A stretch of DNA of 64,000 bases, taken from assembly GCA_029215795.1 (NCBI GenBank), contig JARDYH010000002.1:295027973-295091972 (forward strand), read 5' to 3'. The position numbers were made by a program, and so were the translations under genes. Under the pieces are notes generated by a model. It saw only the letters and a program-made list of their open reading frames with translations, made no database searches and was not told where the DNA came from. This stretch comes from Anniella stebbinsi (lineage: Eukaryota > Chordata > Lepidosauria > Squamata > Anniellidae). Below are positions 1-8,339 of this stretch, one piece after another; the stretch's first letter is position 1; every line of letters starts with the position of its first letter.

Positions 1-1308
1 AGAACAAATGCCATCTGCCTCTATTATAAGCCAAAGGCTGATGAGCAAATTCACTATTATGACTTTACCAGTCTGTACCCGTTTGTGAACAAAACAAAAG
101 TATACCCCATTGGACACCCCAAAATAATTTATAGGGACTTTGGACCACTCTCTAGCTATTTCGGCCTTGCGAAAGTTAAAATGCTCCCTCCACGCGGCCT
201 TCTTTTCCCTGTGTTGCCTGTCAGGGTGGGTGGAAAACTCATGTTCCCATTATGTCGTACATGTACCGAGACTAAACAACAGACACATTGTGCCCACAGA
301 GATGATGAAAGGGCTATTGAAGGAACGTGGTGTACTGTTGAATTGCTGAAAGCATTGGAGAAGGGCTACAAAGTGCTGACCATTTATGAAATTTGGGATT
401 TTGAAGAAAAATCTGATCAATTGTTTTCAGATTACATCAAACTGCACCTGCGCCAGAAGCAAGAGGCATCTGGGTACCCCTCTTGGTGTACAGATGAGGA
501 GAAAAAGACAAAATATGTTAATGATTTCTTTGAGAAAGAGGGTGTGAAATTACGGCCACAGGAGATTGCTGTGAACCCCGCAAAGCGTCAAATTGCAAAG
601 CTGTTCCTCAATTCTTTGTGGGGTAAATTTGGCCAACGCCCAAACTTAATGAATACCTCTATTGTGAGGGAGCCAGCTGAGCTTTTGGCTTATGCCTTTT
701 CTCCACGCTATGAGGTTTCAAACTTTGAAATTATAGATGACGATACAGTGAGTGTATCCTGGAGACATGCAAAAGGTCTCCACACACAACCGGGTAAGAC
801 TAATGTCGTGATAGCCTCTTTTACAACTGCTTATGCTCGTTTAGAATTGTACAACTTGTTAGATGTGCTGCAAGATAGATGCTTATACCATGACACAGAT
901 TCTGTGATATTTGTGAGTCGGAAAGGGGAACCAAATCCACCTCTGGGCGACTTCTTAGGGGACCTGACCAGTGAGATCCCACCAGAACAGTTCATCACTG
1001 AGTTTGTGTCGGGTGGTCCTAAGACATATGCTTATCATTTATCCTCTGGCAAGTTTTGTGTCAAGGTCAAAGGCATTACTCTGAACTTCTCCAACTCGGA
1101 AAAGATCAACTTTGACACTTTGAAGGAGCTTGTCTTAGATTATCGCACAGAATCAAATCTGAAAGAAATTGTAGTCCAGCAAGGGGCCATTGTGCGGAAT
1201 AAAAAGCAGTGGCTTATCGAGTCAGGTATCCTTAAAAAAACACTCAGAGTGGTGTATGATAAGAGGGTCATCACAGAGGGATTTAACACTCTTCCTTACG
1301 GCTTTTGA
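1..1308 (+). CDS. Protein-primed family-B DNA polymerase of a Polinton/adintovirus (5' cut by window edge)
   Basis: Replicates the linear element from protein-primed ends. The frame is open from base 1 (upstream of the first ATG at 85), so the gene starts left of the window and its exonuclease domain is missing here. Polymerase motif A is at nt 58-81 (YYDFTSLYP), motif B near nt 595-640 (KLFLNSLWGKFG) and motif C near 887-913 (YHDTDSV, with the two catalytic aspartates). The palm and thumb part has no stop or frameshift. The stop overlaps the start of the ATPase gene in a TGATG arrangement, so the two are probably read from one transcript. The family call rests on these motifs and on the ATPase, integrase, protease and capsid neighbours; it is not a cellular polymerase, which would be far longer and carry introns. 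Confidence 0.95.
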   Translation, partial: RTNAICLYYKPKADEQIHYYDFTSLYPFVNKTKVYPIGHPKIIYRDFGPLSSYFGLAKVKMLPPRGLLFPVLPVRVGGKLMFPLCRTCTETKQQTHCAHRDDERAIEGTWCTVELLKALEKGYKVLTIYEIWDFEEKSDQLFSDYIKLHLRQKQEASGYPSWCTDEEKKTKYVNDFFEKEGVKLRPQEIAVNPAKRQIAKLFLNSLWGKFGQRPNLMNTSIVREPAELLAYAFSPRYEVSNFEIIDDDTVSVSWRHAKGLHTQPGKTNVVIASFTTAYARLELYNLLDVLQDRCLYHDTDSVIFVSRKGEPNPPLGDFLGDLTSEIPPEQFITEFVSGGPKTYAYHLSSGKFCVKVKGITLNFSNSEKINFDTLKELVLDYRTESNLKEIVVQQGAIVRNKKQWLIESGILKKTLRVVYDKRVITEGFNTLPYGF

Positions 1309-1985
1309 TGGATCACAGGTGGCAACATCCATTCTCGGCCATTCTGGCAGGGCCGAGCAACTGTGGTAAAAGCTATTTTATTAAAAATTTGCTGGACAAT
1401 GCTCATACCCTGCTCTCAATGACGCCTGAAAATATAGTGTGGTGTTATAGCTGTTGGCAACCATTGTACAAAGAACTGCTATGTAGATATCCTTTTATTA
1501 AATTTATGGAGGGAATGCCTGAAAAGCTTGATGATGATGAACTTTTGCCTGTCAATAAAACAAATCTTTTAATTATGGATGATCTTATGGACTCTGCCTC
1601 TAATAGCCAAGAAATTCAAAAAGCATTTACACAGTATGTACACCACCGGAACTTGAGTATCATTTTCATTACGCAGAATATTTTTTGCAAAGGAAAAAGC
1701 AACCGCACCATTAGTCTAAATGCAAAATACATGGTATTATTCAAAAGCCCCAGGGACAAATTGCAGATAGCGACTCTGGCTCGTCAGATGTTCCCAGGAA
1801 ATGTCCGCTATTTCATGGAAGCCTTCCACGATGCCACATTTAAACCCTACGGCTATCTGTTGGTGGATTTAAACACAACCACCCCTGAATCTTACAGGTT
1901 GAGAACAGGGATTTTTCCACCAGACTGGCATGTGGTATATACTATGAAAAAAGCCACACCTGGTTACAAAAGGAGCAGACAGTAG
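1308..1985 (+). CDS. Genome-packaging ATPase (FtsK/HerA-type) of the Polinton
   Basis: P-loop ATPase expected to pump the viral DNA into the capsid. About 225 residues from the ATG at 1308. Walker A is at residues 15-22 (GPSNCGKS) and Walker B near 86-92 (NLLIMDD), followed about 30 residues later by a TQN motif typical of the sensor strand in this family. The length fits the compact packaging ATPases of Polintons and other adeno-like and PRD1-like viruses. The ATG overlaps the polymerase stop, and the stop lies 42 nt before the next ATG. The frame is intact and the key residues are present. Confidence 0.93.
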   Translation: MDHRWQHPFSAILAGPSNCGKSYFIKNLLDNAHTLLSMTPENIVWCYSCWQPLYKELLCRYPFIKFMEGMPEKLDDDELLPVNKTNLLIMDDLMDSASNSQEIQKAFTQYVHHRNLSIIFITQNIFCKGKSNRTISLNAKYMVLFKSPRDKLQIATLARQMFPGNVRYFMEAFHDATFKPYGYLLVDLNTTTPESYRLRTGIFPPDWHVVYTMKKATPGYKRSRQ

Positions 1986-2026
1986 TGGTTTGCATTCTAT
2001 TGCCGCTGTCTCCTTGGCCTGGAAAC

Positions 2027-2356
2027 ATGTCCAAGCGTGTTAAGAGAAATCTGGCCCTCATAAAACTTTTTATTAAGGCCACACCACGCCAGAGGAAAGC
2101 CATTGTAAGCACAGCATCGGATGATTTTATAGCAGCCCTCTCTGAAATTGCACTCAATACTTTAAAAGGCAACATACCGCTGTCTCCCCACCAGGTACGT
2201 GTCTTAAAAAAAAGAAGTCGCTTTATCAAAAGCCTGGGCAACAAAAGAATCTCTTTAAAAAGGAAGAGGCATTTGGTTAAGCAGTCTGGGGGGTTCATTG
2301 CACCATTGTTAAGTTTTGCCATCCCTCTGCTAACCGGCCTTTTAAGTAGCCAGTAA
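2027..2356 (+). CDS. Small basic conserved Polinton protein with hydrophobic C-terminus, function unknown
   Basis: About 109 residues from the ATG at 2027; the same frame is open upstream to 1985 but only from a GTG. The body is very rich in Lys and Arg (SKRVKRN, KKRSRF, KRISLKRKRH). The last 20 or so residues form a hydrophobic stretch after a double glycine (GGFIAPLLSFAIPLL), which could be a membrane-active or membrane-anchoring helix. I recognise the layout (basic, ALSEIALN...GNIPLSPHQ core, then GGF and a hydrophobic tail) as a protein common in animal Mavericks, but no function is known to me. A virion or entry role is inference only. It overlaps the next gene by one base (TAATG). Confidence 0.8.
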   Translation: MSKRVKRNLALIKLFIKATPRQRKAIVSTASDDFIAALSEIALNTLKGNIPLSPHQVRVLKKRSRFIKSLGNKRISLKRKRHLVKQSGGFIAPLLSFAIPLLTGLLSSQ

Positions 2357-3054
2357 TGGAGTATGCCGAAAAGATGTATTTGGTCCCTAGCCATCAGCTG
2401 GAACAATTAAAAGGGATTTCCCCTAAGGAGGAAAACATCAGAACTGCTACAATCTACTCCTTAGATACTGAGATGAAGGGGATTCTTCAAAGATCTGACT
2501 TGACAGAATATGAGAAGGCTAAACGCTACGATGCTCTGCTTCAAAAATACCTAACACACCTAAGACAGAAGGAGACAGAGAAAGAAAACCTAAGCCTGTT
2601 TCTGACGCAACCACAGCAGACCTCTGAGGAAACAACAACAGCAGTAAATACTGACAGGGTGTTTCAAGAAGTACTGGACAGCCTCCCTGCTAGATCTAAG
2701 AACAATGCCAGGCTGCTGTTAAACAAAATGAAGCAGAACAATAGTATTACATCCTGGAATGACAAAGGGTCCTTCGTGTACAAAGGGGATGCTGTAACCG
2801 GTTCCAATATGCTGGATTTGGTCAGGGGGATTACCCAACAACATGCAATGCCCTCCAAGCGTCTCCCTAAAGGTTGGGATGTTTTTCTGAGATCCCTGGC
2901 TGAGTTAAATGTTCCAACTTCTGTAGTCGGCAATCCTGCCAATAGAGACGTTTTAGAACAACTAAAAAGCCCCCCAAGTGTGACACCCGTTGATTTTTTC
3001 AAGGCTTCTAAAAAGCAAAGACAATCTAGCCCGTATCCTTGGCTCAAATTATAA
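2356..3054 (+). CDS. Conserved Polinton protein with SWND core, function unknown
   Basis: 232 residues. The first half is charged and probably helical (Lys/Glu-rich with an acidic, polar linker around residues 75-100). The second half holds a recognisable Maverick signature: ITSWNDKGSFVYKG, then GSNMLDLVRG, then LPKGWDVFLRSL and NVPTSVVGNP. This domain recurs in many animal Polintons beside the small basic protein encoded just upstream, but I know of no assigned activity. It is the last + strand gene before the convergence zone and starts within the stop of the preceding gene, which suggests translation from the same late-type mRNA. The frame is intact. Confidence 0.8.
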   Translation: MEYAEKMYLVPSHQLEQLKGISPKEENIRTATIYSLDTEMKGILQRSDLTEYEKAKRYDALLQKYLTHLRQKETEKENLSLFLTQPQQTSEETTTAVNTDRVFQEVLDSLPARSKNNARLLLNKMKQNNSITSWNDKGSFVYKGDAVTGSNMLDLVRGITQQHAMPSKRLPKGWDVFLRSLAELNVPTSVVGNPANRDVLEQLKSPPSVTPVDFFKASKKQRQSSPYPWLKL

Positions 3055-3183
3055 TACCGTAATGTTTTTCAAGATGTAAAAATAAATGTTTAAATGTGTT
3101 TAAACCTAATTACTGTCTGCGGTTGTCTGTTTTATGTCTAAGAATAATCACACAGATAAAAAATCTTTTAAACCCCAATTTTA
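3055..3183. terminator. Convergent poly(A) region between the two viral gene blocks
   Basis: A short non-coding gap where the + and - strand gene blocks meet. AATAAA lies on the + strand at 3081-3086, just past the last + strand gene. TTTATT at 3180-3185 reads AATAAA on the - strand and overlaps the protease stop codon. Both signals fit mRNA 3'-end formation for the two opposing blocks. No other structure was seen. Confidence 0.7.
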
Positions 3184-3729
3184 TTAGAAAACACGGCTAT
3201 GAAAAGCAACACATGACAAACACCCTTGGGCTGTCTGAAACAAGTTTGAACCAGGGCGGCGTACATTTCTCTTGTTTTTTATAAATTGTAAGACCATTTG
3301 GTCATTTCCTTGTAAATCGTAAGAATACAGTTCTTGGATCTGTTGAAATGTTAGACCCTTACATCGCTGCTGTAAGAAGAACACACAGTGGTGACCACAA
3401 ACCACAGAGTCTGGAGCCTGTATTTGCCGGGGCTGAAATGCCGTCTTGCTAGCATTTTTTGTTAAAAATTTCATGATGGCTTCAGGAAACAGAGGATGGT
3501 CTGGAGGGTATCCGTAGGAATCAAAAAATTCCCCATTCTTGTCTTCTGTCAAGTAGATGGCCAACCAGTGCTCTCCGGGGAGGGTGTGGGGGTGGGTATT
3601 GACTATCAAACCCACGGGTCTTTGTAGCAATCTCGCTCTGGGGAGCATGTCGCAGGGGAACACTCCAAAGAAAGTCCTTCGTGTATAGGGGTTTGAAGAT
3701 AGGATCTGGGTTAACTGCACGCTGTCCAT
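3184..3729 (-). CDS. Adenain-like cysteine protease
   Basis: Maturation protease that cleaves capsid precursors in adenoviruses and Polintons. About 181 residues from the ATG at 3729. A frame-continuous ATG at 3753 would overlap the capsid gene stop; the internal ATG leaves a one-base gap and is the likelier start. The catalytic set is visible: His54 in EHWLAIYL, Asp70 in FFDSYG, the Gln region near 102-104, and Cys115 in CGHHCVFF, with the spacing of the adenovirus enzyme. It is the last gene of the - strand block, and its stop overlaps a poly(A) signal. Intact. Confidence 0.92.
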   Translation of the reverse strand: MDSVQLTQILSSNPYTRRTFFGVFPCDMLPRARLLQRPVGLIVNTHPHTLPGEHWLAIYLTEDKNGEFFDSYGYPPDHPLFPEAIMKFLTKNASKTAFQPRQIQAPDSVVCGHHCVFFLQQRCKGLTFQQIQELYSYDLQGNDQMVLQFIKNKRNVRRPGSNLFQTAQGCLSCVAFHSRVF

Positions 3730-3730
3730 T

Positions 3731-5041
3731 TTACATATAGTCAAACAGGACATTTCTCCGGTGATTTATCTCTATCACATTGTCAAAAACACCATACACG
3801 ACCATGTTGACTGTGGTTGGCAGGGCTACAGCAAAACGAAATTCTGCTCTCAGGTTCCCATTTCTAACCAAAGAATAGTGATCCCCACATTCTTGGTCTG
3901 GAGTCAGGTCAAATGCAAAAAGAGTGTAGCCATTTGCAAACTCCTCACGGTTAATTACAAGACCTCTGTCTTTCATATGCTTGCCAGTTGTCTGAACCAA
4001 ATTCATGTACTCTCTCACACAGTTCCCAGCTTCAAAATCAGGTTGGAGTGGTTTCATAGGGATCGAAAACCCATCCAGATAAAGTGATACGTAATTAATA
4101 TGGTAATTTTTAAAATTAAACGGGTTTTTATTGAATGTGCCACTGAATGCGTCATTATCCACCAGGCCTATCACAACCTGTTTAGGCATCTGGCCCAAAA
4201 ACAGGTTCTCTTGGTTGCTGACACGGCTTCCTCTGGGGATACTAAACACTTTCATACTCACACGATCCACTGGATATTTGGCATTGGCTGTCAGCAGCGC
4301 CTCTGCATGGCCTAACCGGACACCCGGGGCCACTCTCACCTTCTTTACAAAGAGGGTGGCTGACAGAAGTTGTAGTTTGTAACGCCTATCTGCTGCAGCT
4401 GACATTAAGCAGAAAGCATCTTTGTTACGGGTCAGTTTAATTTTCAAATCCACGCCATTTAACAACAGCTTTTCTTGAAAAAACAGATCAGAATGGAGCT
4501 GCCCCATCAGATCTATTTTCCAGCTTTCAGCTGTAAGGTTCGCTCTTTTAATGAATCCTTTATTATTCCCATCCAGAGCCACTGATTCGTGTGCCCCAGC
4601 CGTGTCTTTGTAAAAGAGCCCAGCAGAGAATTGTGTGGCTAACGTATCTTCACTGTAGTTTAGTACGGATTCAATGAAAGCACGATAAGGATAACAATTA
4701 TTACTCTGAGTTATTAAGCGGTCTCCCAGTGTCACGTCCAGCTGGCTAAAAATGGAGGCTATGGGGTAATTTACCACGCTTACTTCAGTATCTCTGGCGA
4801 GATCTGTCCCATTTTCGTTGACAATTTTACAGCACAGGTACAGCAGTGTGTTGTTTAAATCCATATAATCTTCACCATTTCCCGCAATGAAGAAGTCTAC
4901 AGGAGAAGTTTCTGTCAGGGCTGCCAAGGGGGGTACTTCAATAAACAAGCTTCTCTCAATACTTGTCTGTGTAGGACCAATTTGGAATAAATCTAATTCG
5001 GATTTAGTGCATTCTTCAGAGCTGCAGTGGATAAAAGCCAT
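3731..5041 (-). CDS. Major capsid protein (double jelly-roll, Polinton type)
   Basis: 436 residues. The N-terminal part has the pattern typical of Polinton/adintovirus hexon-like proteins: an SLFIEVPPLAAL strand near residue 30, a D-F-x-I-x-G-x-G segment, an LYLCCKI strand, then DVTLGDRLI and a YRAFIESVLNYS helix. The C-terminal half has the second jelly-roll strands and an FDLTPD motif. The call rests on this motif order, the length, and its place between the pX-like gene and the protease. The gap to the pX-like gene is 6 nt and to the protease 1 nt. No stop or frameshift, so capsid formation could in principle have been retained. Confidence 0.9.
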   Translation of the reverse strand: MAFIHCSSEECTKSELDLFQIGPTQTSIERSLFIEVPPLAALTETSPVDFFIAGNGEDYMDLNNTLLYLCCKIVNENGTDLARDTEVSVVNYPIASIFSQLDVTLGDRLITQSNNCYPYRAFIESVLNYSEDTLATQFSAGLFYKDTAGAHESVALDGNNKGFIKRANLTAESWKIDLMGQLHSDLFFQEKLLLNGVDLKIKLTRNKDAFCLMSAAADRRYKLQLLSATLFVKKVRVAPGVRLGHAEALLTANAKYPVDRVSMKVFSIPRGSRVSNQENLFLGQMPKQVVIGLVDNDAFSGTFNKNPFNFKNYHINYVSLYLDGFSIPMKPLQPDFEAGNCVREYMNLVQTTGKHMKDRGLVINREEFANGYTLFAFDLTPDQECGDHYSLVRNGNLRAEFRFAVALPTTVNMVVYGVFDNVIEINHRRNVLFDYM

Positions 5042-5047
5042 GGTGGA

Positions 5048-5515
5048 TTAAAATATGTCTCCCCGACCTATCGATGAGCGCCTCTTCTTTCTAACGCTCT
5101 TCCTTTTCTGAGGTTTCTTCCCCCTCACAGCTTTCCTTTTAAGGGGCCGGGGCGGGCCGATTAGTTGTGCTTGAGACGCTTTTCTTTTCAACCCCTTTCT
5201 TCTTCTTTTTATATAGATTAGTCCTGAACCATCTTGGCGTTGTGTAGGGGAGGCATTATTCAAAACCGCTTGAGACACATGGCTGACCACATCTTTAGCA
5301 ATATTCCGAGTAGCTGTTTTAATATGTGGCTTAATGATCTCTAACCCTCTTCTCAAAAGAGGAACAGCCTTTCGGAAAAGACTCCTGAATATCCCCCCAA
5401 TCCCTGCCCCATACATAACAGGGGCTCCATGGTACCCCGGAAGGGCATTTCCCGCCTGAGCCCTGTAATAATTTCTGTAAAGGGAGGGGTCTCCGTACGT
5501 TTTCAGGATCGCCAT
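5048..5515 (-). CDS. Basic pX-like core / minor capsid protein
   Basis: 155 residues from the ATG at 5515; three more codons upstream start only with TTG. It begins with a tyrosine-rich stretch, then a glycine-rich and amphipathic segment around residues 35-60 (YGAGIGGIFRSLFRK), and ends in about 50 residues dominated by Lys and Arg (KRRRKGLKRK, KKPQKRK, RKKRRSS). Such proteins condense DNA in adenovirus cores; the amphipathic part recalls membrane-lytic minor proteins. The start codon lies two bases past the TGA of the upstream penton gene. The identification is by composition and position, since such short basic proteins rarely align well. Confidence 0.8.
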   Translation of the reverse strand: MAILKTYGDPSLYRNYYRAQAGNALPGYHGAPVMYGAGIGGIFRSLFRKAVPLLRRGLEIIKPHIKTATRNIAKDVVSHVSQAVLNNASPTQRQDGSGLIYIKRRRKGLKRKASQAQLIGPPRPLKRKAVRGKKPQKRKSVRKKRRSSIGRGDIF

Positions 5516-5517
5516 TT

Positions 5518-6246
5518 TCAAAGCTGCAGGGTTCTCCGGGGCCGAAAGTGTAGCTTCACAAACACCTTCCCAAAACGAAATGGCACGTTTTTGTTCTGGT
5601 CTGTCTTTATCTCAATAGTGATTGTGTCGATATGGTGTTTGCTCACCGGGATGTAGTGTGGCTTGTCGTAAACAATGTTGACACGTTCGTTGTTCTGGCC
5701 GCGTACAGGTACGCAACGCAGTAAAGGTACATAATAGTCTCCCACTATCTGGTGATTCACAATGTCTGTGTAAATGTATAAACTGTTAAAACCTCCAGTA
5801 ATGTCAGCAGGAAAAGGCAATATTTCAACATCCTGATCAGGAAACAGGCCTAATATGTGGGCCAGTTCTGCACTTGCTCGAAAGGTATTTTTTTCTGTTG
5901 CTTGCAGGCTGATTTTTCTAGACACAGCGTCATAGTGCAGGGTCACTTTCGGACCACCACGTATATGGCTGTTCATGCTTTCCACCAGCTCAGGAATGCT
6001 GGCATAATAGCCGCGGCGCAGAAAAAAACGATACCTACGTACACCGTTAGAAATTTCAAATCGTGCATCAGTAGTTAGAGTGTCCCAGCTGTGAGGGTAT
6101 TGAGTTTCAACGAGGCCCACTTCCCATGCGCCTGGAAGATCCAACGCTCTTACTAATTGTATAGTATATGCCGAACTCTTGTTGTTTGGAAAAACCTCCG
6201 CACAAGCGTTGCTAGGCAGAGTTATGTAAAAACCACTCTCATCCAT
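5518..6246 (-). CDS. Minor capsid (penton-like) protein
   Basis: 242 residues forming a probable single jelly-roll vertex protein. Visible family features are an N-terminal FYITLPSNA strand, NNKSSAYTIQL, the highly typical LPGAWEVGLVETQYPHSW segment near residues 35-55, and a C-terminal region with NIVYDKPHYIPV and an FRFGKVFVKLHF strand. In Polintons this gene sits beside the major capsid gene, as here. It overlaps the end of the integrase gene by 8 nt, so both are likely read from one polycistronic or alternatively processed transcript. Intact. Confidence 0.88.
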   Translation of the reverse strand: MDESGFYITLPSNACAEVFPNNKSSAYTIQLVRALDLPGAWEVGLVETQYPHSWDTLTTDARFEISNGVRRYRFFLRRGYYASIPELVESMNSHIRGGPKVTLHYDAVSRKISLQATEKNTFRASAELAHILGLFPDQDVEILPFPADITGGFNSLYIYTDIVNHQIVGDYYVPLLRCVPVRGQNNERVNIVYDKPHYIPVSKHHIDTITIEIKTDQNKNVPFRFGKVFVKLHFRPRRTLQL

Positions 6247-7343
6247 TCTTCAGCTTTGTAGGTTCGCAAAGATCAGAAGCATGTACCCAACTGTTGAATT
6301 TGCTAGGCCAACTTAGCCATTTAACCAGATGATACTTTTTCTTACCCCTGCCTTTCGTAGATAGTATTTTTTCAATCCTGTACACTCGGTCTTCCTTGGC
6401 TTTAACCTTCAGCATTTCTTCGGCGTAGAATGTTCCAACAACATCCTCCCCCTCATAATCTTTTAACCTGTACACAGGCCTTTTTGTCTTTAGGATGACT
6501 TGATCCACAATAAACAATTCTGTGGTGAAATTCTGTTCGTAACCCTTGGTAAATACCCCCTTGCTTTTAGATATCCGAACGTGGTCTCCTTTTCTGAACA
6601 AAGGGGCCTCTGCTTTTCTACTAACACTGTCTCCATAGACTATTTTCCAAACCGCAAGTGAGTTAGACTGATTAACATCCACAGGCCGGGCCCGGATGGT
6701 TCTGTGAAAGCTGTGGTTATAACTTTTTAGGAGGCGTGGCAGCACATCGATATAGTTGAAAGTATTATTCGCTGTAAAATACCTCCACATTTTTGTTTTG
6801 AAAGTTCTATTAAAACGCTCTACCACGGCTGCTTTGACATCATTATTGGTGACAAAATGATGAATGCCATGTTGTTTTAACATCTTATTTACAGACTGAT
6901 TTAGAAACTCTTTCCCTCTGTCCGTTTGCAGTTTGCCCGGCTTTCTGGAATCTTGTTTAAAAAGGGCATTAAAGGCCTTGGACACTTCTTTGCCTGTCTT
7001 ATTTTTTAAAGCAACAGCCCAAGCATATTTAGACAAAATGTCTATCACTGTTAAAATGTACTTGTAGCCCTTGTTGTATTTAGAAAACTGCTGCATATCC
7101 ACTAAGTCAGCTTGCCACTGGGCATCCGTTCCAGACACAATTGTTTTGTTTCTTTTAAAATGGAGTCTGACCGGCCTATGCAGCGTGTAAGCATCCTGGT
7201 CTGAAAGCCATGAGATAACCTGCTTTTTAGTCACCTTTTCATTCTGCTTTTTGGCCTCCTGAAATAGAGGGTCCACACCTCCGAAGCTCCTGGCCTTCCC
7301 GGGTATAATAAATATTCCTTAGGATCTCTTCAAGATCTGCCAT
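6239..7343 (-). CDS. Retroviral-type (DDE) integrase with chromodomain; N-terminal frameshift
   Basis: Inserts the element into host DNA. The uninterrupted catalytic frame runs 7318 to 6239 and has no ATG. Counting from the GTG at 7276, the core begins with QWQADLVDM (catalytic Asp near 57), followed by QTDRGKEF (Asp119) and VVERFNR (Glu153). A chromodomain near the C-terminus (VYRIEKIL...YHLVKWLSW...SWVHASDL) would target methylated histone tails. The only good ATG is at 7343; it opens 14 codons in another frame that meets the catalytic frame at 7301-7304 with a net loss of two bases or gain of one. As it stands the normal start is disconnected from the enzyme. This is either decay of the endogenous copy or bypassed by splicing. 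Confidence 0.9.
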
Positions 7344-7559
7344 ATTGTAGGTTAACGCAAGAATGGAGGCGGAAGTTTACAACAAAATGTTTTTATTGGT
7401 GCAAATAACAACAGAAACTTTTTATTACTATTTTTCAATGTCCATGCCTGGAGAAATTCACGAAATGCAGGTAATCTTGACAGTCCGTGAAGTGTCAATG
7501 TTCAAGTTCTCAAGACCAACACACGTACAACGCTCCTATGTAAAACAAAGACAAGATTT
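7277..7559 (-). promoter_or_regulatory. Intergenic control region: poly(A) signal of the 7560-8258 gene and leader of the integrase block
   Basis: TTTATT at 7392-7397, and a second copy near 7420, read AATAAA on the - strand about 165 and 140 bp past the stop at 7560, and would end that transcript. Between this and the integrase ATG (7343) there is little room for a separate promoter; TATAAT lies at 7303-7308 but is downstream of the ATG. A small + strand frame at 7363-7563 has no recognisable content and I treat it as chance. Confidence 0.5.
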
Positions 7560-8258
7560 TTAGTAATCTACAATCACCCTCAACATACTAGTGACAACAA
7601 ATTTAATATAAAAAATACTTACTGGTGCTCCTCCTTTCTCGGTCATAACCTCCATCTCCTCTTCCAGAGTCTCCAGGGTTGGTTGGTAAGTAGAACCGGC
7701 TGTGTCAGGATCTCCAAGCCCCATTTTCTCTATAGACAGGCTGGCCAGTTTCCTAAGTACACCCCCATCCGCCTCCTCAGCGATGCTGGTGAACTCCCCA
7801 AGGCTGTCGGAAGTATCCGTAAGCTCATTCTTTAGCAGCATCTTGTTCAAACCACACACCGTATCAGGCCATTGATCGGTATAATCCATTCTCCAATCGA
7901 CCCCTGATACTTTATCAGCCCACTGGTCGGTATAATCCATTCTCCAATCGACCCCTGATACTGTATCAGCCCACTGGTCGGTACAATCCATTCTCCAATC
8001 GAACCCTGATGCGGTTTCAGGAAGAGAAGACTGTCCTGTATTCAGCTTTCTAGGTTGGAGCTTCAAGGGGGCCAGTGGAAAAGAAAAACCACAAGGCCCC
8101 ACAGATAATGGTTTGCTCTCGGCTGCAGCAGAACTGTTCTGAGGATCTGGTGGATATGATAAAGACCGAATCGTACCCTTCTTTCTGGGTTTAGGCCTGC
8201 CTGGCGCCATTGGGGTAGAAAATTCCGTAGGCCTCATCGGGGTGCTGGGGGATTCCAT
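7560..8258 (-). CDS. Unrecognised Polinton accessory protein with three tandem repeats
   Basis: About 232 residues from the ATG at 8258; the frame extends to 8321 but only from a GTG. The N-terminus is Pro/Ser-rich with repeated STPM and a basic patch (PKPRKKG). The middle holds three tandem 17-residue repeats with core GVDWRMDYTDQWAD (51-bp units, about 7868-8018). The C-terminal third is acidic (ETLEEEMEV). No enzyme motif is seen, and I do not recognise it. Near the 3' end a strong splice-donor match (CCA/GTAAGT, junction 7623/7622) suggests the frame may be a first exon. It lies alone under the large control region, the position where such viruses often keep fast-evolving early or host-interaction genes; that role is inference. 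Confidence 0.6.
   Translation of the reverse strand: MESPSTPMRPTEFSTPMAPGRPKPRKKGTIRSLSYPPDPQNSSAAAESKPLSVGPCGFSFPLAPLKLQPRKLNTGQSSLPETASGFDWRMDCTDQWADTVSGVDWRMDYTDQWADKVSGVDWRMDYTDQWPDTVCGLNKMLLKNELTDTSDSLGEFTSIAEEADGGVLRKLASLSIEKMGLGDPDTAGSTYQPTLETLEEEMEVMTEKGGAPVSIFYIKFVVTSMLRVIVDY
7868..8018 (-). repeat. Three 51-bp in-frame tandem repeats inside the accessory gene
   Basis: Three copies of a 51-bp unit, two nearly identical and the outermost more diverged. Each encodes 17 residues ending QWAD or QWPD. The period is a multiple of three, so copy number can change without breaking the frame. Confidence 0.85.
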
Positions 8259-8339
8259 GTTCTTCCAAAAATCAGCAACTGTGACCGACGGCTTGCCCCG
8301 GCTGTCTGAAAAGCACAGCACGCCCTGTCCTAGTGTTGG

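Noticed and set aside
1942..3047. - strand frames of 127 and 154 codons opposite the two small + strand viral genes
   Set aside because: The + strand products carry recognisable Polinton signatures; the antisense frames do not.
3761..4382. + strand frames of 70-108 codons inside the major capsid gene
   Set aside because: Shadows of the capsid gene on the opposite strand, which has clear family motifs.
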